Positions 36,890-46,044 are shown, counted from the first letter of the stretch. The stretch is 64,000 nt of DNA from Culturomica massiliensis (GCF_900091655.1 NZ_LT594621.1:1798001-1862000); one strand, 5' to 3'. The notes: generated by a model from the sequence alone, not told the origin. Program-made: numbers and translations.

Positions 36890-37130
36890 AACCTATTTTT
36901 TTATTTCCCTTTTTTCGGCCCGTTTGCGGCCGCAGGGATTATTTTTCTGCCTTGAAAGGTGGCGGTGGACATCCGCCATGGCCGGTAAGGAAAAATACGC
37001 TCGACAGCCGGAGAGGAAGATTTTTCCGAGACCCCACGGGCAGAATGCCGGCATTGGCAGGAATGGAAACCGGCGGTTACCTTTGCTGAAAAATCCAATC
37101 CCCCGAGGTCGCACGGCGGAGAACGGAAGA
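36890..37130 (-). repeat. Structured leader element E (family 1)
   Basis: Upstream of the methyltransferase-helicase gene. The outer stem pairs GGATTATTTTTC (36937-36948) with GAAAAATCC (37088-37096). The apical hairpin is GGAAAAATACGCTC (36989-37002) / GAGGAAGATTTTTCC (37013-37027). Proximal minus-strand GGGAAATAAAAAAAT precedes the ATG. The following 37130-37313 contains a palindrome GACGGC..ATGGCCAT..GCCGTC at about 37212 and a hairpin ACAGACC/GGTCTGT at 37273-37303, but no gene. Confidence 0.78.
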
Positions 37131-37313
37131 GCAGCTACAAGAGGGATGGATAGAAAAGGATTGAAAACAGGCGGATGGAAAGATAGAAAAGGAAGATCTG
37201 AGGTAAAAAAGGACGGCGCATGGCCATGCCGTCGATAAAAAGGGACTATGCCGTCGGCAGACCGAAGCCGGAACAGACCCTGCCGGGCCCCGGTAAGGTC
37301 TGTCCGTGGATTA

Positions 37314-37955
37314 TCAGTCAATATCGTAACCAATCACAAACTCGTCATTGATTAGCAGATAGTAATAGCCGTTGCCGCAATTCCGGTACTCCTTGCTGAA
37401 TCCGGCAGCCATGTCACCGTTTTCCCGCGGCTCGCACCAAAGCGTACCGTCATAACCGCAAAAGTCGAAACGAAGCGTCGAGAATTTCTCCTTATTCTTC
37501 ATGGCCTGGCGGAACCGCTTCATGTCCCAGCTTCCGCAATACTTCTCAATCGTGGAGAGCCGGATGCACTTTCCGTCAATAGCCGTTCCCGTGGTGATAC
37601 GGTTTTCGTACAGGGACTTCTCAAGGTCTGCTGCTGCAATCTTGCGGAGCCAGTCATTGGTATGCGTGGCAAGGCGTGCGAGCTTCTGGTATTTGAGAAT
37701 CATTTTCCTGTCCATATCCTTTTCGTCTTCCTTTTCCTGTGACGGATAATAGATTTTTTCGATGCTGTTCCAATCTGAAAAAATGTAGCCATGCTTGCGT
37801 TTTCCTTTCGCTATAATACCGACGACGTTCTCCCTGCCTCGGTTGATAAACAATTTCCTGCGTTCCCCGTAAATCCTGACATACAAGACCGGTGGGTTCT
37901 GTTCGTTACGGAGAAATTCTTCTGCCGGATGCATTGTTGCTGCTGTTGTGTCCAT
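37314..37955 (-). CDS. Hypothetical protein behind structured leader F
   Basis: A 213-residue soluble protein starting MDTTAATMHPAEEFL. A longer frame to 38129 reads through the leader and is rejected. Recognisable only as a mobile-element orphan: YVRIYGERRKLFINRGRENV near the N-terminus and a closing GYYYLLINDEFVIGYDID. No signal peptide. A single-gene unit with its own leader. Confidence 0.6.
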   Translation of the reverse strand: MDTTAATMHPAEEFLRNEQNPPVLYVRIYGERRKLFINRGRENVVGIIAKGKRKHGYIFSDWNSIEKIYYPSQEKEDEKDMDRKMILKYQKLARLATHTNDWLRKIAAADLEKSLYENRITTGTAIDGKCIRLSTIEKYCGSWDMKRFRQAMKNKEKFSTLRFDFCGYDGTLWCEPRENGDMAAGFSKEYRNCGNGYYYLLINDEFVIGYDID

Positions 37956-37964
37956 ACCTGTATT

Positions 37965-38225
37965 TTTTTTAGTTGTTAATTTCCCTTGGTTCGAGCCGCT
38001 TCGGACTCTCATGCCGGGATTGGAATTTTCGAGCAATGAAGACTGGAAAAGCGGACGACAAAAGCAGGTAAAGCGGCTGCGGATTTTATGGAATACCCAA
38101 ATCTCCGATTTGCGGAAGGCTGCCGTCAAATCCGTACCCGATTAGCATAGCGGTATCTGCGGTTCGGACCGGCCAGTAGATTCGCGAAGAAAATCAATGC
38201 CGGTGATGAGTACCGTATGTGAGGC
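37965..38225 (-). repeat. Structured leader element F (family 1)
   Basis: Upstream of the gene starting at 37955. The outer stem pairs CTCAT-GCCGGGATTG..TTTTCG (about 38007-38032) with CGAAGAAAATCAATGCCGGTGATGAG (about 38177-38203). An inner stem pairs GGATTT (38081-38086) with AAATCC (38128-38133). The apical hairpin has AATAC (38092-38096), CCAAATC/GATTTG and GGAAG (38114-38118). From 38226 to 38735 I see no gene. Confidence 0.75.
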
Positions 38226-38753
38226 GTAACAGGAAATGAATCGGAACATGTGACGGTACAAAAGGAAAACGCTCTGTGGGTAAAAAGAGAAATGATAATT
38301 TCAAAGTTGATAAAAGTTCAGTTGCTAAAAATAAATAGACAGCTAACAGAATTAGGAGAATGTTTCAGGGAACGATGGAAAAGTTAAAATGAAGTTTGCT
38401 ACAGTCTGAGGAATAAACAAGAAACTATAGAGGATTCAAGTTATAAATCAGTTCAAAACATAGTAAAGTATCAATTAAATAACTAATTTTGTATTCGGAT
38501 AGAGGCCATTCTTTCCAAGGCATATGAATAAAGAAGAAGCGTTATGTTTATCTTATAGGTGAAAACGGAGGAAAATTTCAGACTGATACAATAGATAGCT
38601 TAGTGGTTCTTACGCATATAGTGTGGACTGCTATTGTTACATCTACATTACAGGTTTCTTACGACCTTCACTTAGACGTGACATAGTCGGCTCACGTTTT
38701 TTCAATATTAACCTCAATAACCCATAATAGAGCCGATGGGGAATTATACGAAT

Positions 38754-39560
38754 ATGAACAAATTTGTTATTTCGTTTCTCCTAATCACCGCTTTCCTTGC
38801 AGTGAGTTGCAGCGATGATGAGCCGAAAGATGTTGTCAATGAAATCAAGATGTCCGTTTCTGCTGAAACAGGTACGTACATACCATGGGGCAGTGATATT
38901 CCTGTTGAGTGTATGCTTGTTATGTCTGAAGACAATCCCGGAGTATGGGAGCCACTCGGATTTAATAGTATTAAATGGTTTACATACGAAAGAGGACATG
39001 AATATTACCTTTCGGTGGAGCGGACTATCCTTGCCAATCCTCCAATGGATGGTTCAGACCGAACCTATTCTCTATTGAGAATTCTTGAAGACCGTATTGT
39101 CACAGAGCCGGAGATACCTGTAGATAAAGAAATCAATTCGGAGGAAGACATTGAGTACTATGATATGTGCCCCTTTAACAAGTATGCCATAGAAAAGGAA
39201 ATCATTGTCAATGAGAATGGAGAAATTTCCTATTCCGATGGTCACAACCTTCCGTCTTATGATAATGCCCGCATTTGGTTAGAGTGTATTCTTGATAAGG
39301 CAGATCCGAATTGGATTCAATTCAATAAAATACCCTATATGGCAATCTATTCATTTGTATTGTCACCGCTTACGGATGAAATACGGCTGGTGCGCAACGA
39401 ATCATCCGGTCCAATGTTCAAGGAGGTCATTCCTGAAAGTGAGTTTGCCCATATCACCCAATCCATGAAGCCGGGCGAAGAACTCCGTTACGCTCTCATC
39501 CTTGCCAATGTCTATAAGAAGGGACTTCAGAAACTGGAATTTACGATAAAGAAACAATAG
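38754..39560 (+). CDS. DUF4377-like lipoprotein
   Basis: A 268-residue lipoprotein from the second ATG (MNKFVISFLLITAF); lipobox AVSC near residue 19. The first domain, with WFTYERGHEYYLSVERT and LANPPMDGSDRTY, matches DUF4377. The second domain is unrecognised. Ten bp upstream of another lipoprotein gene, so they form a two-gene operon. Probably at the outer-membrane surface; function unknown. Confidence 0.7.
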   Translation: MNKFVISFLLITAFLAVSCSDDEPKDVVNEIKMSVSAETGTYIPWGSDIPVECMLVMSEDNPGVWEPLGFNSIKWFTYERGHEYYLSVERTILANPPMDGSDRTYSLLRILEDRIVTEPEIPVDKEINSEEDIEYYDMCPFNKYAIEKEIIVNENGEISYSDGHNLPSYDNARIWLECILDKADPNWIQFNKIPYMAIYSFVLSPLTDEIRLVRNESSGPMFKEVIPESEFAHITQSMKPGEELRYALILANVYKKGLQKLEFTIKKQ

Positions 39561-39569
39561 CACATAGCC

Positions 39570-40421
39570 ATGATGAATAAACTTATCAACCCGATTCTTT
39601 TCATCATGTGTCTGTTTGTTACAGCTTGCAGTGATGATAATAACGGAAATGAACCTATTTCTTCATTCAGTCTTGATAAGACCTATTACGAAGTAAGATT
39701 GGGACGAGGTTCAACTAACATTCATGTAACAAACGGCAGCGGCTACATCAGTTTGAGCATAGAAGATGAAAAAATATTGAATGCCAAGTATGCAGGAGGA
39801 TTGTATGCGGATGGCTTAAGAGGTGTCATCCACCTGTATGGACTGCAAAAAGGAAGCACGACATTGACTATTACCGACAATGTCACCAAGGATGTGGAAA
39901 CCGTTGAAGTGAAGGTGACGGATTGCTATCTTGCATACGTGATCAATGACAGCAACCACCCGATATTGCCGGCAGGCACCACTCTCTTTTTAGTGAACAA
40001 TCAAGCGCAGGACTACTATCTGTTTGACCAAGATAACATATATAACAAGCCTATACTAAAAGACAACAGTTACGAGTTCTTCATCACCCAAGACACCGAC
40101 ACCGGTACTGGCTCTGAGCCCGCCAACTACGCTATTCCCTACTTACGCTTATACATGCACAATCCCGCTGATACTGGAACAACCACAGCGGAGTTCTACG
40201 ATTTTGAGATAGAAATGTATGGAGAAGATGCAAGTTCTTCATACGTGCTACAAGTCATTCAAGCCTATTTAGACGTAGATTGGGAGGAACTTAAGGGTAA
40301 TATTCAGACAAAATCACCTGCCCCCATAGATATGACAATGATAATGACTGTCCCAGATACAGACTATCGAATTAGAGGAGTATTAAGTACAGTATCCATT
40401 CCGGAACACATATTAGAGTAA
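39570..40421 (+). CDS. Lipoprotein, second gene of the pair
   Basis: A 283-residue protein with lipobox VTAC near residue 20, followed by a Bacteroidales surface-export-like acidic stretch SDDNNGNE. Residues about 30-110 look like a bacterial Ig-like (Big_2 style) domain: SLDKTYYEVRLGRGS and GSTTLTITDNVT. The C-terminal part is unrecognised. Co-transcribed with the DUF4377-like gene and followed by a very strong terminator. Confidence 0.68.
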   Translation: MMNKLINPILFIMCLFVTACSDDNNGNEPISSFSLDKTYYEVRLGRGSTNIHVTNGSGYISLSIEDEKILNAKYAGGLYADGLRGVIHLYGLQKGSTTLTITDNVTKDVETVEVKVTDCYLAYVINDSNHPILPAGTTLFLVNNQAQDYYLFDQDNIYNKPILKDNSYEFFITQDTDTGTGSEPANYAIPYLRLYMHNPADTGTTTAEFYDFEIEMYGEDASSSYVLQVIQAYLDVDWEELKGNIQTKSPAPIDMTMIMTVPDTDYRIRGVLSTVSIPEHILE

Positions 40422-40450
40422 AAGTAAGTGGTTGAACCAACATATCTTAC

Positions 40451-40503
40451 AAAGCAAACGAAAAGAATACTCAAGTTTTCTCTTTTCGTTTGCTTTGTTT
40501 TTA
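40451..40503 (+). terminator. Terminator of the lipoprotein pair
   Basis: A 16-bp perfect inverted repeat AAAGCAAACGAAAAGA (40451-40466) / TCTTTTCGTTTGCTTT (40481-40496) followed by GTTTTTAA. The interval 40504-40682 is otherwise empty. Confidence 0.88.
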
Positions 40504-40682
40504 ATCGCTACCTATAGGATTATTCTTCTGGAAATTACAGAAAAACAATCTTTCATTATTGGCGTAAAAACTGCAATCTCTCAAAAAACTTGATTTACAT
40601 CCTTTATTGCAGAGTGAGGAATCTCCTCACATATAAAAGGGAAAATCCGGCAACGGAGGAATATAAAAGTGATACGGGGCTT

Positions 40683-40717
40683 AAAAAAACAGACGGATAT
40701 GCTGTCTGCATATCCGT
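40683..40717 (-). terminator. Terminator of the 74-residue gene
   Basis: Minus strand ACGGATATGC-AGACA-GCATATCCGT followed by CTGTTTTTTT. Confidence 0.85.
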
Positions 40718-40729
40718 CCTGACTGTGTT

Positions 40730-40954
40730 TCAAAGTTCGGGAAGCGTGCCTGTTCTGACTTTCTTCCCGTCGCAATAGAGTTCGATTGTTCCCGGTCTGA
40801 ATCCCATTTCGCCAAAGGCTATGTTTCTGACATAGTCCCGGTACTCCTTTCCGGAAAAGTTCTTTCCGCTCAGGTTGTTGAAAAACATGCGGATGCTGAA
40901 TCCGTCTTCACTTGACAGTATTGTCCTGCCGTCCTGTCTGATTTCTTCTTTCAT
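40730..40954 (-). CDS. Small conserved protein
   Basis: A 74-residue soluble protein starting MKEEIRQDGRTILSSEDG. A longer frame to 41065 is rejected because it runs through a leader-like region. Unrecognised. The bases before the ATG keep the proximal part of the structured-leader family (see 40975-41010). Confidence 0.55.
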   Translation of the reverse strand: MKEEIRQDGRTILSSEDGFSIRMFFNNLSGKNFSGKEYRDYVRNIAFGEMGFRPGTIELYCDGKKVRTGTLPEL

Positions 40955-40974
40955 TTCTTTCCGTTTTAATTGTT

Positions 40975-41010
40975 TGAAAATCTGTTTTTTATTTCCCTCT
41001 TTTTGAACTG
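40975..41010 (-). repeat. Truncated structured leader (family 1, proximal part only)
   Basis: Minus-strand GAGGGAAATAAAAAACAG upstream of the 74-residue gene is the conserved proximal motif, but the long outer stem and the AATAC/GGAAG hairpin are missing. A phosphoribosyltransferase remnant lies where they would be. Confidence 0.4.
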
Positions 41011-41141
41011 AGGGCTGTATTTTCAACTTTTTGAGGCATAAGGAGGATGAAGCAGCTGGTATCATAAGCCAAATCCGGATAGAAAACCGATTGTGCAGCA
41101 GTCTGTTTTCGTCATCCGAATGGAATGCGGTTTGGCATTGA

Positions 41142-41474
41142 TACGCTTCGTCCTATATTCGCCGACGAAAAGAGAAAGGAAGCCCCATAGGAAAAAGGAA
41201 GAGACTTGTAAAAGAGGACGGCAAGAAGGTTATAGAGCGGAATTACGAGATTACCGGTGATATAAAGGGAAAAGAAATCATTATCATTGACGATGTGCTG
41301 ACGACCGGACAGAGTGTGTCCGACTACAAGGAGGAAATAGAAAGGCACGGCGGCAAGGTGGTTGCCGCCATTTTCTATGGAAAGACGTTTTCCATGCCGC
41401 AGATGTCCGTCGTCCGGATGTCGGTATGGGGCGACAGTATCAGCCATGCAATCAAAGGGAGAAAAAAGTCATAG
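41142..41474 (+). pseudogene. Phosphoribosyltransferase remnant
   Basis: A 110-codon open frame without a usable start codon near its beginning and preceded by an in-frame TGA. It reads KEDGKKVIERNYEITGD then KEIIIIDDVLTTGQSVSDY, the PRPP-binding signature of type I phosphoribosyltransferases (ComF/orotate type). The hood and N-terminal domain are lost. Its stop overlaps the end of the convergent M23 peptidase gene. Best explained as a 5'-truncated relic. Confidence 0.6.
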
Positions 41475-42137
41475 TTCGGCCAGTGCCGAAACACATTCCT
41501 GCTGTACTCTCCTGACATGCTCAAAAAGGATTGCGGGATCGACACTCTTGCCATTGAGGCGGCAGGTGATATGCAGGTGTTCTCCCGTGCTGCGCCCTGT
41601 AGAGCCGGTAATACCGACCGCATCACGCGGCCGGACGGCTGTTCCCCTGGCTACGAGAATCTTTGAAAGGTGGCAATAGCTGATCATGCAGTTCCCGTGC
41701 TGCAGCGTAACATACTTGCCGGAAGTCTTGTCCTGCCCGACCTTTACGACAGTTCCCGCCATCATCGCCAGCACCTTGTCGCCACGTGCCTGCAAATCGA
41801 TTCCCCCATGAAATTTACGCTTGCCGGTAAAGGGGTCTTTCCTGTAACCGTATGGAGAAGTCACCTTGATTCTCGGTAACGGATAACTGACACTCAGGTA
41901 ACGCTCAACCACCATCTGCCTTTGCACATCGCCGCGAGCCCCGGATTTATCGGTGTTTTCCGATACACCTTTCCCGGAACCCGTATTGTCTGAAGCTGTT
42001 TCCTTGTCCTTGGTGGCCGCCTGCACACTTTCCTCCCGATAGTAATCGGAAGCGGAGGAAACTGTATTGAATTGTGCCATTGCCGGTATCAGACTGAGCG
42101 AAATGCCTGATATAATCATCCATAAAATTTTTCTCAT
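41469..42137 (-). CDS. Exported M23 (LytM-type) metallopeptidase
   Basis: A 222-residue protein with a signal peptide (residues 1-21, IPAMAQ), a low-complexity linker, and a LytM endopeptidase domain with zinc ligands in HGGIDL (about 115-120) and GEHLHI (about 185-190). It should cut peptide cross-links in peptidoglycan. Transcribed divergently from the long transfer operon, sharing the 218-bp control region 42138-42355. Likely helps build the mating channel through the wall. Confidence 0.85.
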   Translation of the reverse strand: MRKILWMIISGISLSLIPAMAQFNTVSSASDYYREESVQAATKDKETASDNTGSGKGVSENTDKSGARGDVQRQMVVERYLSVSYPLPRIKVTSPYGYRKDPFTGKRKFHGGIDLQARGDKVLAMMAGTVVKVGQDKTSGKYVTLQHGNCMISYCHLSKILVARGTAVRPRDAVGITGSTGRSTGEHLHITCRLNGKSVDPAILFEHVRRVQQECVSALAEL

Positions 42138-42216
42138 GCTGCAAAATTAGCATGGTCTGTCTATGTTGGACATGAACGGCCATACATTCTGCTATTAGTT
42201 TGCATATTTTATCGTA

Positions 42217-42250
42217 ATTAGTACGATTATTCAAATAAAATCGTACTAAT
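42217..42250. promoter_or_regulatory. 12-bp inverted repeat in the divergent control region
   Basis: Perfect inverted repeat ATTAGTACGATT (42217-42228) / AATCGTACTAAT (42239-42250) with a 10-bp spacer, between the M23 peptidase gene and the transfer operon. Good size for a dimeric repressor site. Confidence 0.6.
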
Positions 42251-42296
42251 GTTATAAAAATGGTATATTATAATCATTTATATATCTGTGTTTTTG

Positions 42297-42325
42297 TTTG
42301 AATTTACAAGGTCATACTATATTTG
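42297..42325 (+). promoter_or_regulatory. Promoter of the long transfer operon
   Basis: -33 box TTTG (42297-42300) and -7 box TATATTTG (42318-42325) with 17 bp between, about 30 bp upstream of the first ATG (42356). CATACTATA (42313-42321) overlapping the -7 box is repeated inverted as TATAGTATG (42350-42358) over the start codon, a probable operator. Confidence 0.68.
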
Positions 42326-42355
42326 CCGAACATAATTTTACAAACTTGATATAGT

Positions 42356-43114
42356 ATGAAAAAGGCGCATTTTGAATTTGAAGAGATTCCCTTTTCGACG
42401 CTTGCCCGATTCGGGCTCACGCAGGAGATGATCGAGGATCTGCCGATGCACGTCCTTGATGATATTTACAACGGACGCCATTCGCCCGTTCTTCCCGTGC
42501 GTGTCACCGACGAGCACGGAGAAACGGTGGAAAGCCGTACCCGATTCGCTCTTATCCGCATGGAGGGTGGCCAGACGGACGTGGTCTTCTATCCGGCATT
42601 AAAATCTTCGCCGCTGGAACGCTTTGACGAAACGCAGCAGAAACAGTTGCTTGAGGGCAAGGCCATCATCGCGGATGTGGAAACCGCTGACGGCAGGCAC
42701 AACAAGGCTTTCGTCCAGATTGACACGGGGACGAAGCAGGTCATGTATGTTCCCACGCCCATCATCGGGCGCAATCTGCAGGTGCTGGCCGAGGAGCTGC
42801 ATCTCGGTGCAACAGAGGTGAACGGAATGCAGCACGGAGATCCGCTGACGCTGGTCGTGGACGATGAGCCCGTCACGGTAGGTATTGACCTTCATTCCAA
42901 GACCGGTATCCGTTTCTGTACCGGCGACGAGCAGCGATGGAGGGAACAGTCCAAGCGTGAATGGGACAAATACACGTTCGGCTGTTACGGTTGCTGGGTC
43001 ATGGATGATGACGGAAACCTCGACTATGTTCCGGAAGAGGAATATACCGAAGAGTTGTGGAACGAACAGAAAAAAGCCGGGGAACGCAACCGCTCGGCAG
43101 CTATTCACAAATAA
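42356..43114 (+). CDS. DUF4099/DUF3945-type protein
   Basis: A 252-residue soluble protein. The N-terminus, FEFEEIPFSTLARFGLTQEM then IEDLPMHVLDDIYNGRHSPVL, is the DUF4099 signature. The middle (QLLEGKAIIADVE and HNKAFVQIDTGTKQVMYVP) is the DUF3945-like part. These proteins are found on Bacteroidales conjugative elements and have no assigned activity. First gene of the operon running to 58099. Confidence 0.75.
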   Translation: MKKAHFEFEEIPFSTLARFGLTQEMIEDLPMHVLDDIYNGRHSPVLPVRVTDEHGETVESRTRFALIRMEGGQTDVVFYPALKSSPLERFDETQQKQLLEGKAIIADVETADGRHNKAFVQIDTGTKQVMYVPTPIIGRNLQVLAEELHLGATEVNGMQHGDPLTLVVDDEPVTVGIDLHSKTGIRFCTGDEQRWREQSKREWDKYTFGCYGCWVMDDDGNLDYVPEEEYTEELWNEQKKAGERNRSAAIHK

Positions 43115-43126
43115 AAACCGATTGAT

Positions 43127-43351
43127 ATGGCACAGCACCAGTATTATCCCGAAGAGGTATTGATAGAGAAAATGCAGAGCGGCGAATACGGCTGGCTCGA
43201 CTATGTGAACCATTTTTCCGCGGAGTGGCAGGAGGAATATGCCCGTTACTGTGAGGAACGCAACCTCGTTATCGGGAATGATTCTGCCGCCGAATTTGTC
43301 CGCTACAAGGACGAACAGCTGGAAGCGGCGATGGAGGAAGGAAACGCATAG
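43127..43351 (+). CDS. Small conserved protein of the transfer operon
   Basis: A 74-residue acidic, helical protein (MAQHQYYPEEVLIEKMQSGE) 12 bp after the previous gene. Unrecognised; spacing and orientation make it a real operon member. Confidence 0.65.
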   Translation: MAQHQYYPEEVLIEKMQSGEYGWLDYVNHFSAEWQEEYARYCEERNLVIGNDSAAEFVRYKDEQLEAAMEEGNA

Positions 43352-43376
43352 CGGATAACAATCATAACATCAGACT

Positions 43377-44876
43377 ATGGCAATACGAACCAATACAAAC
43401 CCCAGAGCGATGGACTTGCAGCCTGAAATGCGCGACATACTGATGCGCAACGGGCTTCAAGCCCATATCGCATTTGACGGTGGCGGCTACAAGCTGATCG
43501 TACAGGGACACGATTCGCCGCTGCTGACCTATCCGATTACCGAGAAACAACTGTTGGCGCTTACGGACTGGGGAACGAACACCGCCAACAAGAAAGCCTA
43601 CAATGTGCTCACGAGCATCCTTGCAAAGGATTTCTATCTGCCCAAGAACTTTGTCCATGCCCGCAATGCTAACGGACGTGTGGCGATGGGTCTGCACGGC
43701 TACCGTATCGGAATGGGTGAATACGGGCGTACAGGCCGTTGGGGGCTGTTTCCTCCCATACTCGGATGGACACCGCGCCAGCAGGGCGGTTTTCATCTGC
43801 GCAGGGTCGGCGGACAGCTCTTTTTCCCCGGAGCGCCCATTGTCCCCGAACGTCCTGACGGACGCATGAAGCCCGGCGAGCTGCAGTCCGGAGGCTACGG
43901 CTTTTATTACAAGGGAGGACAGCCGGAACAACCCGTACAGCCCCGTGATGTCCTGCAGGACTTGCAGGCTGCCATTACACCGATGGTCAGCCGTCCCCGC
44001 AGCCAGGAACCTGCCCGCCCGTACAGGGAGCTTGTCGCTTCGCCTGTCTATTTCTCGAACGAAAAATGGTCGGAGTGCCTTGCTTCGCACGGGCTTATTG
44101 TCGATGCGGAGAACAGAACCCTCACCGTGCAGTCCGAGAATGTCAATGCGGACATGGTCTATGACCTGACGGAAGAGGAAATCAAAACGCTTACATCGAA
44201 TTCTCTTGAAGAGCATTCCATTGAGCAACGTCTGGAGCTCCTGAACGGGGTCATTGCCGGAGATTTCGCGGATAAAGTGACCTTGGATGATCTGAACAGT
44301 GACAAGCATATCGCCATCGGCCTCCATCCTGAAGTGCACGAGGAACTGGCCGCAAGACATTACCAGGAATACGCACAGGCGAACGGGCAGACGAAAGACT
44401 ATGGCAACAGCCTGCAGCTGTCGGATGAGATCGGCGGGCATGGAACCGAGATAAGCCGGATTGCCGTGGAACCCGGACCGGAAGAGGGAAAGTACAGGAT
44501 GACCGCCGTCATCGACGGGCAGACCTACAGCCACGAGATTACCCAGAAGGAATACGACAAGTTTCTCGCCACGGACGACTACCATCGGACGAAACTTTTC
44601 GCGAAGATCTTCAGCGAGGCAGACCTGCGCCCCCGTCCGGAAACAAGCAAAGGACTGGGCATAAAGATTCTTGCGGCCCTTTCAGCAGGTGCCGTGGTGG
44701 TTTCCGAGGTCGTGCATAATCTCAGATGCCATCACGGGCCGGAGTGTTATGAGGAACATTACCATGGGCCGCGTCCTTATTTCAAACCCGGTGTTGACAC
44801 TCCGAGGGATGTTGCCATCCGGAATTTCGAGGCACAGATGAACCGGGAAATCGGTGATATGAGAATGGGGAGGTAA
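43377..44876 (+). CDS. Conserved protein with three diverged internal repeats (DUF3945-like)
   Basis: A 499-residue protein. Residues about 18-100 and 225-325 share a pattern: a hydrophobic strand, a YPITEKQLLALT / YDLTEEEIKTLT helix start, then a block ending IAIGLH or VAMGLH. A third unit near 370-420 (YSHEITQKEYDKFLATDDYH) resembles the DUF3945 C-terminal repeat. A hydrophobic segment near 445-462 and a His/Cys-rich stretch (CHHGPECYEEHYHG) follow. Function unknown. Fifth-base spacing to the next gene implies translational coupling. Confidence 0.65.
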   Translation: MAIRTNTNPRAMDLQPEMRDILMRNGLQAHIAFDGGGYKLIVQGHDSPLLTYPITEKQLLALTDWGTNTANKKAYNVLTSILAKDFYLPKNFVHARNANGRVAMGLHGYRIGMGEYGRTGRWGLFPPILGWTPRQQGGFHLRRVGGQLFFPGAPIVPERPDGRMKPGELQSGGYGFYYKGGQPEQPVQPRDVLQDLQAAITPMVSRPRSQEPARPYRELVASPVYFSNEKWSECLASHGLIVDAENRTLTVQSENVNADMVYDLTEEEIKTLTSNSLEEHSIEQRLELLNGVIAGDFADKVTLDDLNSDKHIAIGLHPEVHEELAARHYQEYAQANGQTKDYGNSLQLSDEIGGHGTEISRIAVEPGPEEGKYRMTAVIDGQTYSHEITQKEYDKFLATDDYHRTKLFAKIFSEADLRPRPETSKGLGIKILAALSAGAVVVSEVVHNLRCHHGPECYEEHYHGPRPYFKPGVDTPRDVAIRNFEAQMNREIGDMRMGR

Positions 44877-44880
44877 ACTT

Positions 44881-46032
44881 ATGAGGAACGGAGACCTTAC
44901 ATACGATGATTTTCTACAGAGACTGAACATTCAGGACATACTCATTGACGCGGGCTATCATCTGAACAAGCGTGACGGTCTGCGTTATCCGTCGTATGTG
45001 CGGATGGACAGCGAAGGCCGTCGTATCCGTGGCGACAAGTTCATCGTGATGCCGAACGGCAAGTGCTGTTTCAAGGCACAGGAACAGAAAGTCTATAACA
45101 TCATATCCTTCATCAAGGAATACCCGCAGTTTTTCGCGGAATACCGGGCAGGAGTATCTCCGGACCGGCTTGTCAATCTCGTGTGCAACCGGTTGCTGAA
45201 CCATCCCATCGAGGAACGCAGTACACGGATTATCCAGCCGAAACGTGACGTGAAACCGTTCGACATAACGGATTACGAGATTCACAGGTTCAACCCTCAG
45301 GACAGGGATACGCAGAAGAAGTTCTATCCTTTCTTCAAACACCGTGGAATCGACCTCTACACACAGTATGCCTTCCACCGAGATTTCTACCTGGCGACAA
45401 AAGTCCGTGAAGACGGGACCCGATACACGAACCTTGCCTTTCCGATGTCTTTGCCCAAAGACCCGGGGACGGTTGTCGGCCTTGAGGAACGAGGCCGCCC
45501 GCGTCCGGACGGCAGCGGCAGTTACAAGGGCAAGGCTGAGGGCAGCAATTCAAGCGAGGGGCTGTGGATAGCCAACCTTAAGGGTGACCTGGATTCCGTC
45601 GGCGGAGTGGCATGGTTTGAAAGTGCCTATGACGCGATGGCCTTCTATCAGCTCAACCGGGAACAGATCAAGAGCAACCCGGACCTATCCAGGAAGAGCG
45701 TGTATGTATCTACCGGCGGTACCCCTACAGAGGGTCAGATCAAGGGTATGCTTGCCGCCACACCGGAGGCACACCATTACCTCTGTTTCGACAATGATGC
45801 CGCCGGACGGCTGTTCGTGGAAAAGTTCAAGGCAATAGCCGGACAGATGAACATTTCCCCGGAAAATATCAGAGAATTTCCCATTCTGCCTTGCTACAAG
45901 GACTGGAACGATGCGTTGCTTGGCAAGACCAATCCCGAGTACCTCAAAGAGACCGAGGGGCTGGTCAATCCGATTGAAGTACGGCATTCAGGACAGGACG
46001 AGGAAGAACGGCAGACCAGTTATCACAGATAA
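44881..46032 (+). CDS. Toprim-domain (primase-like) protein
   Basis: A 383-residue protein. The N-terminal half resembles the DUF3991/CHC2-like segment of mobile-element primases (DGLRYPSYVRMDSEG, CCFKAQEQKVYNII). The C-terminal Toprim domain has the catalytic Glu in WFESAYDAMAF (about residue 248) and the DxD motif in CFDNDAAGR (about 302). Such proteins prime complementary-strand synthesis after conjugation or act on nicked DNA. Encoded in the transfer operon, consistent with action on the transferred strand. Confidence 0.8.
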   Translation: MRNGDLTYDDFLQRLNIQDILIDAGYHLNKRDGLRYPSYVRMDSEGRRIRGDKFIVMPNGKCCFKAQEQKVYNIISFIKEYPQFFAEYRAGVSPDRLVNLVCNRLLNHPIEERSTRIIQPKRDVKPFDITDYEIHRFNPQDRDTQKKFYPFFKHRGIDLYTQYAFHRDFYLATKVREDGTRYTNLAFPMSLPKDPGTVVGLEERGRPRPDGSGSYKGKAEGSNSSEGLWIANLKGDLDSVGGVAWFESAYDAMAFYQLNREQIKSNPDLSRKSVYVSTGGTPTEGQIKGMLAATPEAHHYLCFDNDAAGRLFVEKFKAIAGQMNISPENIREFPILPCYKDWNDALLGKTNPEYLKETEGLVNPIEVRHSGQDEEERQTSYHR

Positions 46033-46044
46033 AACGAAAACATC

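Noticed and set aside
41130..41190. A tenth family-1 apical hairpin (ATACGCTTCGTC..GACGAA..GGAAG)
   Set aside because: The bases lie inside the phosphoribosyltransferase remnant, the stem and GGAAG are not adjacent, and no outer stem is visible.
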